Source of the DNA: Deuterostichococcus epilithicus
Lineage: Eukaryota; Chlorophyta; Trebouxiophyceae; Prasiolales; Stichococcaceae
Length of the DNA stretch: 64,000 nucleotides
Assembly (NCBI GenBank): GCA_033439295.1
Contig: JAVTLE010000018.1
Location: 372,001-436,000 of the forward strand
Reading direction: 5' to 3'
Under the pieces are notes generated by a model, which searched no databases, was not told where the DNA came from, and saw only the letters and a list, made by a program, of their open reading frames with translations. The translations under genes and the position numbers were made by a program. How positions within the stretch are numbered: position 1 is the first letter of the stretch; every line of letters starts with the position of its first letter. This document shows positions 12,501-23,168 of the stretch, piece by piece.

Positions 12501-13371
12501 CGAGGCAGCATGTGGGCCGGCGCATCCCTGGCAGTGCACGCCTTGACTCCTGACGGTCATACTCTCATTGTAAAAGGGCTCCCCCCATCAGGTCCGACGT
12601 CAGGTTCCAGTATTCGCCACTGCTCGGCTCGCAGGCTTCAGCGAGTATGCTAGCTACATCAGCTGGGTGCGGCAGCGGCACCCCGGCGCACAGCGGCTGG
12701 CGGAGCGGCAGACGTGGCAGCGATATGGCCCCGGCGGCGAGGCCGCAATCGTTGCTGCGGCGGCGGACGCGCCGGGCGGGCTGTGCTGCCCGACAGAGCA
12801 GCAGCTGCAGGCGCGCTGTTGCAGGATCTGCTGTGCTGAGGTGCCAGAACACAGGTGCAATATGGGTGCCAGGCCACTACCGATGGCTGCTGAGTCAACA
12901 AAAGGAGCTAAACAAATGCTCAGGCGCAGACTTGCGATCAAACACACTGGCTGCAAGGCCATGCACTGACACGCAACCAAAGTGGCTGCACTGCTCGGCG
13001 CTTGTGGCAGCCGAAAGCCGGCTTATAGTGGTGCCAAGGACGGCCTTGTCTAGCAGCGTTGCCCTTTTGCCGCGGGCAATGAACACTTCACTTGACACTC
13101 CCCTAGCCCGTGATGCCGGCATTTGTTTCACGCCACTTTGCCCCGCAAACGCACTCTATGATAACTGCTGGGTGTGTTCAACTTCTTTTCGATTCTCATC
13201 CTTAGCTCAAACTTCCTGTAGGAGGCGGCGGGGCAGGGGCTGGACTACTGCGGCTTCGACATTGGCCACGTGCCGCAGTGCCGCTACACAGATGCGGCGC
13301 ACTCGGAGGCCTATGGTGTAGACCTGCCGCCAGAGCGGCGGCGGCGGCGGCGGCGGCGGCGGGGGATGTGA
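9600..13371 (+). CDS. DUF6492 family glycosyltransferase-like protein, copy 2
   Basis: Exons are about 9600-9988, 10231-10382, 10684-10803, 11084-11233, 11662-11778, 12205-12328, 12635 to about 12830, and 13222-13371. The first exon gives an Arg-rich cytosolic tail, a hydrophobic anchor (LAACLLALVLAACAAV) and a Ser/Gly-rich stem. Conserved motifs are VKPTC, GWYLQQ, WDLDMVPL (DxD-like), TTLVSHMMV, YKPFMEAFL, GFSEYASYISWV, LDYCGFDIGHVPQCRY. It keeps the exon plan of the gene at 18-3288. The protein ends in nine consecutive Arg codons written by a CGG microsatellite, a tail absent from copy 1. The likely role is glycan synthesis in the Golgi; the reaction is unknown. The start at 9600 is the first in-frame ATG before the anchor. 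Confidence 0.75.
12291..12525 (+). repeat. three tandem copies of an exon-intron border
   Basis: The end of the sixth exon of the second DUF6492 gene, starting CTGGACGCGCTGC at 12295, is followed by similar units at 12393 and 12488 (periods 98 and 95 bases). Each unit holds the last exon codons, the donor region and a pyrimidine-rich intron piece. The first unit is the one used by the gene model. Confidence 0.85.
13336..13363 (+). repeat. CGG microsatellite encoding a poly-Arg tail
   Basis: About nine CGG units sit in frame at the end of the second DUF6492 gene and encode its last Arg run before Gly-Met-stop. Confidence 0.8.
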
Positions 13372-13947
13372 TATTTGGAGCTGAGGTGGAATTTCTTATG
13401 ACCGTTTTATGAATCTGACGGCATCAGCGGATGTGATGATGACCAGTTTACGAATTTGAAACAAGCATATGCTGAGGCTTGCTATGCATGAATGCTTCAT
13501 GACGGCATGCCGCTTCGCGGGGCTACCCCACTGTCGGTCAGGTGTCGAAACGGAATGGCATCGCTTGATGTAATCGGAAATGGAGACCTAATGGCCCGTA
13601 GGCCAGGACGATTTTTCCACACGGTATCCATCATTCTAGGGTGGTGAGAAGCGTCAGTCGCAGCTGTCGCCAGGAAATTGTTTCACCGAAATGAATTGGG
13701 CTACAGTAGATTTCAAAAGAAAGGATTACATGTACTTACGGCAGCCGCAAGGCAGCAGCAGCAGCGCAGCCATTGCTACCCACAAACAAACGCATCCATG
13801 GGCAGGGCACCAGATTGGTGGTTTGAGATCCTGATGGAGCACGAATGTAAGGATGTCAAGGTTGTATAGTGACCAACGATGACCATTCAGTGCTGGGTTC
13901 ACCCCCCTGGTGTGCATTTGCTGCGCTCCCCGCTCACAAAACCAACC
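13372..13947. other. spacer between convergent genes
   Basis: This 576-base AT-richer stretch lies between the second DUF6492 gene (+) and the fasciclin gene (-). I see no conserved coding signal, only the expected 3' flanks. Confidence 0.5.
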
Positions 13948-16900
13948 TCAAGGCTTGCCGGCCGCTGCAAGCCTTGAAGGCGTTGCTCCTCCCGGTGCTG
14001 CCGTCGGCAGTGCCGCTGCCGCCGTCGGCGCTGACATCAATGTTGCGACTGGGCCCGGTGCCGGCACCGCAGATGGGGCCACAGTCGTAACCGCTGCTGC
14101 CGGGGCACTCTCGGAATAGGCTGTGCCGGCGGCGCCGCGGGCGCCGGGCACCATGGACGCCAGGAACGGCAGCAGGACGGAGTTGATGACGTGCACATAG
14201 GACGGCGCCGCGGCCGGGCCGCAGGCCTGGATGTCAACCTGCAGCACTTTTGCGCTGCTGCCCTTGCCCGCCAGCTGCATGAGAGATGAATGAGAATGCA
14301 TGATCACAGTCGAACGTGCGCTCCGATCCGAAAGTCGAGTGATAGATATTGGTAATGGGTCGATGGCCGCCATATTGGGCCGCCAGCACTGGAGTCTTCG
14401 GCTGCTGCACATGGATGGACTCAGCTGCAGATCTGCCAATTAAACAAGTTCACTCGATGCATCCGCTGAGACCCCTAGACGAGGAGCTGAAACGAATGCT
14501 TCATGTTATTGCCATCACCATCACCGCTTGAAACAGATTTTACAGATTTTACAGCTGCAGCCAGGGCGGCCTCTCATCAAGGCATTCATAAATAGCTTGT
14601 TGTTGCATAATGGGGGCGCACCACGGTGGCGCTCGTGGCATCCGGCTGCGCAACCGAGACGGTGATGGGCGTCAGCGAGATTGCAGCGGTGGTGTTGAAT
14701 GTCGCCCCCGGCACCAGCTTCCCGAACGGCACCGACTCCGGCAGCACAGCGTACGCGATGAGCGAGCGAGCCACCTCTGGGTGCACGTTGATCAGGCATG
14801 TGACGTTGGTGCAGCCAAAGAACGGCGGCTGCACATTGCAGACAAAACCGTTGCAGAGTTGCCGAAGTATGTCACAATGTACACAGCTGACTGGAGGCAG
14901 CACGAATGATTGGAAACCATGCTGGGGCGACGCATGGATGAGAGACGCGATGGCAGGTGAGCAGTGCTGCAACTGACACTGCATCATGAACCGTCGTGGT
15001 CGGCAGTGACACTGCATCCAGAGCGTCACGCATACAGAGGCTGATGCTGTGCGCTGCCAATGCCGTGCTGGTGACGTCAGGGGGCACCCATTGGCAGGTG
15101 TCCAGAGGCCTCCAGCAATTGAGTCGATCTGCCGATGTAAGCTGAGCCGAGGCCGGACGATCACACATGACGGCATCAACAGCAGGCATGGCAGTGTGCC
15201 TGCACGATGAATTAGAGGAAACACAGATCGGAGCCGCGCACCGCAAAGGCTGCAACTGTGAAGGCGTCATTGACTGGCGCCAGTACCGTGATCGACGCGA
15301 TGGTCCCCTGCAGCGGTCCCTGCAGCGAGTTGTCCTGCAAGCGAGCATGTCAGCTGTCGGCGAAAAATCCATGCAGAGCAACATCTCACATCGATTACAA
15401 CACGCAGCTGCCGCCGTGCTGCGGCGCCGGCTCAGGAAGTGCCGAACTTCAGCAAGCGCACCCCCGCCAAGCAGCGATCGAGTACCAGCAGACGGTCACC
15501 ACAGCCCAACCGAGCCATGATGCACGTTATGCCAGCAGGCCACTCATCCCAGACCAGCAGCCTTGTCCCTGAGGTCGCACCGAGATGTAGCCGGCGAATC
15601 TGGCCAACTGCGCATTGCCGGAGATAATATCCCAGGGCGTTGCGCAAGCGCCCGCCGGCGCGGCGATGGGGGCGTACCGAGCGCGCACCCGGCTGGGCGG
15701 CGCCAGCGGTGGCGACGGTGGGAAGCCGTTGAGCTCCGCGCTGGGGCCTGATGGGGGTCGCAACGAGGGATCTGAAGTGAGTCGTTGGCGTGTCAGGGCA
15801 TTCAATATGCTGAAGATTGCCATGGCATGGAATGAGCTAATGGGCAACCCTTCTTCCCCGTCAGCCTGCCCAACAACGTCAATCGCAAGCAGGTCTTCCT
15901 CAATGCCCCGCCACCAGCAGTCGTTGCTGATGGCTGCTCTGAGATGACCTTGAGAAACACTGATGACACCCTCGGCCCCTCGCATGGTTGTTTGCGATGC
16001 CGAGATATGGCATCGTGGATCGTGGAGGAATTTTGAAGCGTTCTTGATATACAGGCACAAAGACCTGTCATGAGCGCCTCGTCCGCTGCAGTCGGATTAG
16101 TGATTGGAGGCGGCGGCGGCTGCAGCGGCACGCCTGCCCCAAAAAATGGCTGCAGAAGAGGCACACCGTAGTCTCAGAGGTCGAGTGGCAGACTCAGGAA
16201 GGCGGCTCTCTGTGCAGCAGCTGCACACAAGCTAAACACTCTGACAGAGTCGAGGTGCCAGACATGCGGATGAGCCAAAATTGGGCAATTGCAAATGCAG
16301 ACATACGAAATTCGTCACATTGGTGGGCGTTGGTGTCGGGGACTTGGAAAGGCGTCCGCCGCGCTTTGCGGGCACCGGCCCAGCAGCAGCGCTTGGAGCC
16401 GGCGTCTTGGGAGGCGCGGCCGTTGGGGCAGGCGTGGCAATGGGTGCTGCCATCGGGCCGGTAGTCGGCGCCCCAGTTGGCGCTGCGGTTGGCACTACAG
16501 GCATTGCGATTGGCGCCGCTGTTGGCGCTGATGTTGGCGCTGCGGTTGGCGCCGCTGTGGGCGCAGGCGTTGCGACCGGCGCCGCTGTCGGCGCTGCAGT
16601 TGGCGCTGCGGTTGGCGCTGCGGTTGGCGCCGCTGTGGGCGCAGGTGTTGCGACCGGCGCTGCAGTGGGCGCAGCCGTCGCAACAACAGGTGCCGTGGTG
16701 GGAGCCGCTGTCACGAAAGGCGCCACTGTCGGTGCAGCTGTGCCAAACGGCTGTACAGCTGCATTAGGCGCAGCAGTGAAAGGGGATGAAATCGCCGTGG
16801 GAGTTGGGACGCTGAGGGGCTCTGGTGCCGGCACCGGCAGCGCAAAGATCTGAAACGGCGGCGGCGGTGGGGGCGGCGCGGTAGCAAATGGCGAAATGCC

Positions 16901-18112
16901 GAGGGCTCCTCCCTGGACCAGTGTCGACCCTGCCAGCGAGCGATGTGCAGGGATGCAATTCCAGCATTGTACAGTGAATGACCCAATTCAGCCAATTTTC
17001 GCAATGAGCCTAGCGTGGTGTCACGTCCCCCGGCAAGATGTGCTGTCTCTGTCATGCTGCTAGCTGCTCCAAGTGCAACAAACTTGGGTGACCAGCCAGG
17101 CGGAATGGCTGTTGACATTACAAAACCTCACCTTGCATCAGCTTCCTTGCGCGCTGGTTGGGCAAGCTGCCCTGATGCTGTGCAGCGCTGGCGCCGGCAA
17201 ACGCTGCTGCACCGGCGCCAAAGTCGTGCCGGAAATTGGTAGAAGCCGCCTGCATGTCGCCCGAGCTGTGCGCCAGCAGCACCTCATCCTGCCAACAGCG
17301 ACATATCGAGCTGCAGGCACGAATGTGTGTGGCGCCTGCTGTCCCAGCAATGAGCAGGTGGCAGACGTGCCTGGCGGCAGCTGCAGTTGTGGGAGTGGCT
17401 GCCGCGGCCATTGACCTTTCTGCACTCCATGCACATGCCAGGCCTGTGAAGGCGAGTCAGATCAGACAGCATGCCTTGGCGCTCAATAGTAGATTCAAAG
17501 CAAGTACAGATGGCGAAGAGTCAAGTTTAAGAGCTAGTACCCGACTGAAGTGGTGCGCATTGCCAACGAGCAGAAGCTCGTTTGTATCATCCGCCGCCGA
17601 TGCGGCTGCTGCCGCGCTGTCGCGGTGCCAGTGCTCAGCGGAGCTGGGGCGGCCTGTGGCGCCGTTCGTATGCCCGGCAGACGGTCCTGCCAAGGGCATG
17701 AGGGAGCCCAGGCCGGGCGTTGCTTGGAGAAACGCGCGGTAGCTCCACCCCACCTGCGCAATGCACAGCGGAACACTCACACTAGAAGACAGGAGTCTGC
17801 TGGCTGAGCTGGCTGAAAATCGCGATGCTGGATGAGTAAGATCTGCATTGGCAATTGCAGTGCTGCTGATCAGCAGCAGGAGAAGGCACCGCAAAGAGCA
17901 ACGCAGCGGCACGCTTCAGACACCAAATTGACAATTTTACCTTACTGCCGGATGAGCTCCAGCCGGCTTTCATGTATGCCAATCAGACCGACATGTGCCA
18001 TGCATGAGGGCGGCCCAAGGCTCACCCGAAGCAACATGAGCATGGTGAACACTCCGAGGAGGAAGCCGACGGCACATCCGGCGGCAGCCTTCAGCCGCGC
18101 CTTCGCCAGCAT
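13948..18112 (-). CDS. fasciclin-like (FAS1) protein with signal anchor and Pro/Thr/Ala stalk
   Basis: Exon 1 starts at the ATG at 18112 (MLAKARLKAAAG followed by FLLGVFTMLMLL) and ends at a GTGAGC donor, giving a signal peptide or type II anchor. A middle region of uncertain exons follows. From about 16930 to 16350 comes a long stalk of Pro-rich and APTAAPT-type repeats, a likely hydroxyproline O-glycosylation zone. The FAS1 domain is spread over later exons in the right order: WDIISGNAQLARFA (near 15630), ITVLAPVNDAFTVAA (near 15270), SLIAYAVLPESVPFGKLVPG (near 14750), then YVHVINSVLLPFL (near 14180), matching the family's H1 (TVFAPTNDAF) and H2 (HVIDxVLLP) motifs. A Pro/Ala-rich tail ends at 13948. 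FAS1 proteins act outside the cell in adhesion and wall or matrix assembly. Exon joins between 17900 and 16950 remain tentative. Confidence 0.7.
16370..16700 (-). repeat. short tandem repeat coding the stalk of the FAS1 protein
   Basis: A GCGCCAACSGC-like unit is repeated many times and codes for Ala-Pro-Thr blocks on the minus strand. The other strand is also open and would read Gly-Ala-Ala-Val blocks, a by-product of the repeat. Confidence 0.8.
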
Positions 18113-19115
18113 GGAATTGTGACTCTGAGAAAGCAGCAGTAATGCTCAAACTCGAATCCAGTCTCCGCTGTCAGGTCGGGAGTTTTGCCTGCTGCGTTTG
18201 CCTGCTGCGTTCGCCTGCTCGACCAACGGCTGCCAGTGGCCCAGTGCAAATAAACACAGGACAGCGAAGTCACGGTTGCCCAAGTATTCGGGGTGATGCA
18301 AGCTAATTCTACTCCCTTGCGCTAGATCCCTCAAGTTTGAGCAGCAGACTGCTGCAATTGATCGGCGGGGCCGCCCAGCGCTTTCCGCACGCCCGCCGGC
18401 CCACTGAGCTTGCCGTGTGCTTGTGGATCGGCGGTTTCACCGGCGGTTACTGACCAACCACGATGCTGGAATTCACTGATGCCTATCCAACCAGAGAAGC
18501 ATCACACACCGCATCACTGAAGTGCCGATTGCCGCCTGTCCATTCAATGTTCTGGGTCGCAGCAGCTGCTGCCACCTGTCTGACATTTCTTGGACGACGC
18601 TGCCCAAGCATCTCAGTGCACGTGGAAGACGAACACATGGCCTAAGCGAAAAGGCCTGACACGTTGCAGATCTAGTGCAGCCTGCAATGTCTGCGCTGTC
18701 TCAGAAACTGCGCCAGCAGCTGTGCAGTGCGCATACCATATGCCAAGTCAGCATTTGCCCCTGCAGCACACAGCAATCTGACCCCAGTCAGATCACACGT
18801 TCTCGCTTCCGTTAGCCCTCTGACCGTAATATCGCAGGCTGTCAGCTGCTTCAGGCCGAGGCTAGCGGTATCCGCGTCACTCAGCTGCACCAATCAGTCA
18901 GTATTCCGATGAGATCAGATCAGAAACAGGACAATTGCTGAGCTTCCAGCGGACGACGCCTGGAAGGTAGTTTGTAGATCTGCTTAGGTTTTGAGTGCAA
19001 ACGGTCTACGGTCTGAATCAGCAGCTCTGATGGCGCAGACTCGCCGACGCGACAATCCACTGGACGTGAGGAGTCCTGGTGTCATTTTTTCGCCACCAAT
19101 ATGAGCATGACACCT
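18113..19115. other. divergent spacer
   Basis: About 1 kb lies between the start of the FAS1 gene (-) and the first recognised exon of the next plus-strand gene. It should hold both promoters. A short tandem of GCCTGCTGCGTT-type units is seen near 18187-18215; no conserved exon was found. Confidence 0.4.
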
Positions 19116-19118
19116 GCA

Positions 19119-21193
19119 GGCAGCGGCTGTGCCCCAGCGCCGCCCGCCCAGAGGACCTGCTCGCGCGCCTGCGGCGGGAGCTGCACCCATTTGACGACCC
19201 GGCCATACGTTTTCTGTGCACGCAACCGTGTGACGGCAACCTCGTATGCGAGTCCCCCAAAAGCACAACCTGCTGTTTGCTGGATGAAACGAGGATGCAT
19301 GTTCAGGGTTCAGGGTGTCGGCTCCCTGGTGTTTTGACTGCCCCAGTGCTTGCGGCGCACTCTGCACTGCAGCCCCGTTCTGACTCCAACCAGCAGCGTC
19401 ACACCAGTGGCAGGCCCTAACTCTGCCAGCCACACTGCATCGCCACCCAACGCTTGCAGCAGGGCTCGACCGCGGGAAGCTGAGGCGCCGCGCCCGCCGC
19501 CGCAGCCGACCACTCGCCAGACCGCTCCACCTCGAAGTTCGCGACAGCGAATTGAATGAGCTGGATTGTGTTGTATTGTAATGTGGTGTGCTGCCTGGTG
19601 CCGCAGGCGAAGGCGGCGGCGGAGGCAGTGGCGGCACTGGGAGGCGTGGACGCCGAGGCGATGGGCAGGTGGCGGGATGTCGCCATGTCAAAGCTGGCAA
19701 AATCGCGAGCTTTCCTGCGGTCGCCCCGCAGCGGCGCACATTTGCCCCGCACGGCCCGCGCTTGCTGCTCAGCCGTGAGTGCTGTTGGCACCTCGCACTT
19801 GGAGGCACCTCGTGGCAGACGGCGGAGCACATGTCGAAATGCAAAGATATGCTGCACTACACTGGCCTGCGGCAGCGGCACAGCGTCGTCACAGCTCCGA
19901 GAGTCGTCAGAGCTCCGAGAACTTCGCTGGCCACATTGTCAGTCTCCAGACTGTGCATGTCACCATCACCCAATCCACACAATGATTCGTGGGGCAGCAG
20001 GACATCCACATGAGGTTGCCAGACGAGCAGGACACACTCATGTTTGCGGTGGCAAAAAGCTGTGTGCATGCATTGCCAGCCGGCTGTGCGGCGCTGTCCT
20101 CCAGTCGCTCCATCCGGTGAGGGCCGAGGCGTTGACTGGCGGCGGCTATTATGTGCAGGCCTGGCGGCCAAGCTTAAGCCAAGGTCCGGTGGACCCACCG
20201 GCGGCAGGGTGCCGCTCGCAGCCCGCGCCGGCGCTGACACCGCGCAGCTGCCGATGCCCGGCAGGGCATGCAGCACTGGACCTGGCGGCGACAGCGGGAG
20301 TGCAAAGCTGGCGCGAGAGAAGGGTAAGCACAGAAAGGAAGAGGGGCAGGGTGCCAGCACTCCACATGGTGCAGGCCGCGGTCGAGAGGCTCGGTAGCTA
20401 AGTCTAGGCGCGTGGAAGAAGAGATCTATTGCGAGATCCGGACAGGCATGCTGCAGAATGTGCAGGTGTGGCAGGGTACGTACATGTCGTCGTGCTGGTG
20501 CTTAGGACTGGCAGCGGCCTATCCTCTGTCCTATGCCTGCCGATTGATGCTCCTAATGCGCTGGCTGCACAACGTCTGCCGCAGGCTGCGCAGCGGAGGC
20601 GCTGGCGGTAGAGTGCTGCCTGCACCTGGACGATCATGCCATGGATGCCTGCGCGGCGCAGATCCAGGTGAGGCTGAATCCTCAGATCTCCCAATACCAA
20701 GCTGGTGTCAACGTCCGCAACGTTGCTGCTACGCACAGTCTTGCTCAGAGGCGGCTGCTGCATTGCCAGTATCAGGCGAGCCAGTCACGGCTCCATCCCC
20801 GAGCATCCAAAATAAACCGAAAGCACCTGTGTACATTGCAAAGGGCCTCCTTGGACGATGTGCGCGGGGCTTACACCATGTGTCTGGGCACTCTTGCACT
20901 CTTGCATCAGGCCTGGTAATATCATCATTGTGCAGTTGTGCATTGTTGATGCGCACGATCGAATTACCGACCTCGAGAGGCTGGCAGCACAGTTTGCGGG
21001 GCCTGCTGCCGTCGTGCTGCTAAACCGCGGTCACTTGAGGGGGCAGCACACCCGTCTCCTCGCGGTGCTTCGCCCACCGCGGATCCAGAAAGGTGTTCAG
21101 AACTATCAGATAATCCTTGAAGGCCAGCAGTCCATTATGCTCGAAGGAGAAGCAGGCGACGGGGTGCAGCGTGCTGTTGGGTCCCAGCCATAA
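19119..21193 (+). CDS. unidentified multi-exon gene, partial model
   Basis: Several plus-strand segments with good splice borders look coding. About 19119-19309 includes RPEDLLARLRRELHPFDDPA. About 19606-19730 includes GVDAEAMGRWRDVAMSKLAK. About 20120-20320 is Gly/Pro-rich. About 20410-20465 includes EEEIYCEIRTGMLQN. 20590-20668 is AEALAVECCLHLDDHAMDAC. The last, after an acceptor at 20936, contains CIVDAHDRITDLERLAAQF and AAVVLLNRGHL and can run to a stop at 21193. The last segment faintly recalls the plastid DUF1995 fold (...PVVLLNP...), but I cannot confirm this. The start codon is not located. The tail overlaps the minus-strand gene ending at 21020, so one of the two 3' ends may be wrong. 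Confidence 0.35.
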
Positions 21194-22137
21194 GACCATG
21201 CGGCTGGCCACTGCGCCGAACTGAACTGCAGTCTGCGAAGCCTTTTCCCGCATCAGTCGAGATGCAGCCGCGTCAACACTGGCTTCCGCAGCGTCCAGCG
21301 CCGCCTTCAGCTGCACCCCCTCAGCACTGGCTTTCTTGCGGCGCTGCAGGACGCTTTGCTTCCGCTCGCGCGCCTTTTGGGATTGAGGGCTGCCGGCTGC
21401 ACTCAGCTGAGCTTCTATCTGTGCCAGCCGGTGCAGATGCTGTCGCTGCTGCTGCTGGAGTCGCGACTGCCGCCTTGCCGTGGCTGTGCGGGCGGTCTCG
21501 GCGGCGGCGACATCCGCATCGACATGCTGCCGCTTGGCTGCAATCGCCAGCTGGGCATTGAGCCGCTCAACCGCCGGCACAGGTAGGTGCTGCACGAGGA
21601 CCGCCCGATGCGCTGCTGTATTACGCCCTCGCTGCTGCCGGCTGGGTCGTCCAAAGGCAGAATGCAATGGTCGCCCCGCGTCAGCCTCTCGAACGAGGAG
21701 ACACTGCGGTCAATGTCCTCTTGCGTGATGGGCGTGAAGTAGACAAACCGCTCAACCGTGTTGAGCGTTGGCTGCGTGCCAGGCGCTTGATAATGTAGTA
21801 GCACATTCAGCAGGCCGAGGTCCACCGCACTGAGCCAGCTGCTCGTCGTGCCAGGGCCGCCGCTGGGTGCATCACGCGCCACGATGCGGACCCGCGTGCG
21901 ACAGAACCTCCTCATGCTCATGCCAGCCGGCTTCCCCAGTGCAGTTTTCAGATGAGGCCATTCTTGCCGCCGATAAGCCTGCCGCTGCGGCCCAGCTGCT
22001 GGCACCCGGCCGCCGAGCGGATATGACAAGGCCACCAGCGGCGGAAAAGTCGTAAGCGCGGCTGGCAAGCTGCCCGACGCCATGACAGCTTGCTGCAGCT
22101 GCTGCATGGCCAGCTGTAACTGCGACATCTCAGCCTG
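21020..22137 (-). CDS. unidentified protein with C-terminal coiled coil, 5' end missing
   Basis: An exon begins after an acceptor at about 22137 with AEMSQLQLAMQQLQQAV and stays open to about 21630, including SWLSAVDLGLLNVLLHYQ and RFVYFTPITQEDIDRSVSSF. It then needs a frame change. A 35-base GTAATA...GTGCAG segment near 21589-21623 would, if spliced out, join it in frame to HLPVPAVERLNAQLAIAAKR and a long helical, Gln/Ala/Arg-rich coiled-coil region. The protein then ends with FSFEHNGLLAFKDYLIVLN and a stop at 21020. The alternative is a frameshift. I do not recognise the family. Exons upstream of 22137 were not found with confidence. Confidence 0.45.
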
Positions 22138-22990
22138 CAAAGCTGATGGCCACATAAGGCAGCTGATGGTGGAGAATGTGTGGCCAATGGCGAATCGAGT
22201 GAGCAATGCGGGCTGGATGCCGCGCCGATACACCTTGTGAAGGTTAAACTTTGTCTGCGCACTGAGTGTTTTTTGTATCGTGCACGACAAGTCTGCAATT
22301 TTGCAACTGTGTGGGTGCGAACCTATCGTTGTAAGTGGTGTGAGCAGGCCGCAGAATTTGCCGCCAGAATCTCAAAGGAGTGCCTTGTCTTCCACCTCTC
22401 GCGCCTCCTTTCGCCTCCTCGCGCTGATGCGAACCGCGTTAGAACACTCGCCAGACTTTGCAGATGTGTTGCACATGAGCAGATGAACGAAGGAAGGCTG
22501 CTGGAGTGTCCACAATTGTCCGTCGGATAGATAGATTCGACATCTCTATCTCTTGACAGTACCATAATGCACGCACACGTGGAGTGAAGTGGACGCATAG
22601 CACCGTGGAATGATAGGCCGTGATGATGCTGCCGGCGGAATGTGTTGGCATTATACAATCCTCTAGGCGGACGGCAGGCAGCTGCTGCGAACCCAATCGG
22701 CCAGCGGCAGCGGCAAAGTATTATCAAAGCTTCCGGTGATGTTGCCCCAGTAAATTCAGCTTCAGCCATTGCTAGCTGGCGCATACATATCCTGCCGAGG
22801 TACGTATAGGATAGCACTACTGCTGAGTGGTGCCCGCTGGACAGCAAAGCGTGATAAGGCCAAGCCGCCTTCTGCACTCCAGAACATCAGCAACGCCGGC
22901 TACATTGAGGGTTTGCCGCTCTCAGCTCCCGCTGCAGAGCCCGTGTTCCAATCCGTGCCCGATTTGACACATGTTTGATGGTCCCCGCAG

Positions 22991-23168
22991 GCAGCCATCC
23001 GGCAGTACTTCATGCCAACGGCGGTGCACTGGCTGCCGCACAGGCTGGGCTACTTTTGCAACTTCGCCTTCACTGCAGCGCTGTTCATCAACATCCTGGG
23101 CTGCATCTGGTGTACCTCCACCGCTTGCGTGGAGTGCATCCGTGCCCACACCTGGCTGGCCATCATCG
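22991..23168 (+). CDS. one exon of a KAT/CNG-like potassium or cyclic-nucleotide-gated channel
   Basis: The exon is bounded by a CCCGCAG acceptor and a GTGCGC donor and is open throughout. It reads AAIRQYFMPTAVHWLPHRLG, then a hydrophobic S5-like helix ending LFINILGCIWC, then THTWL-like residues (AHTWLAIIG). A small polar gap, N-x-x-G-C-x-W at the end of S5 and a following W-L-x-x-x-G turret are typical of plant and algal Shaker/KAT and CNG-type channels. I could not place the S4 helix, the pore GYGD motif or the cyclic-nucleotide domain nearby, so the gene is either poorly resolved or a fragment. The membrane role is inferred from this exon only. Confidence 0.45.

Noticed and set aside
16281-16853. 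190-codon plus-strand frame of Gly/Ala/Val repeats
   Set aside because: It is antisense to the Ala-Pro-Thr stalk of the FAS1 gene. The repeat leaves this strand open as a by-product, and flanking exons fix the gene on the minus strand.
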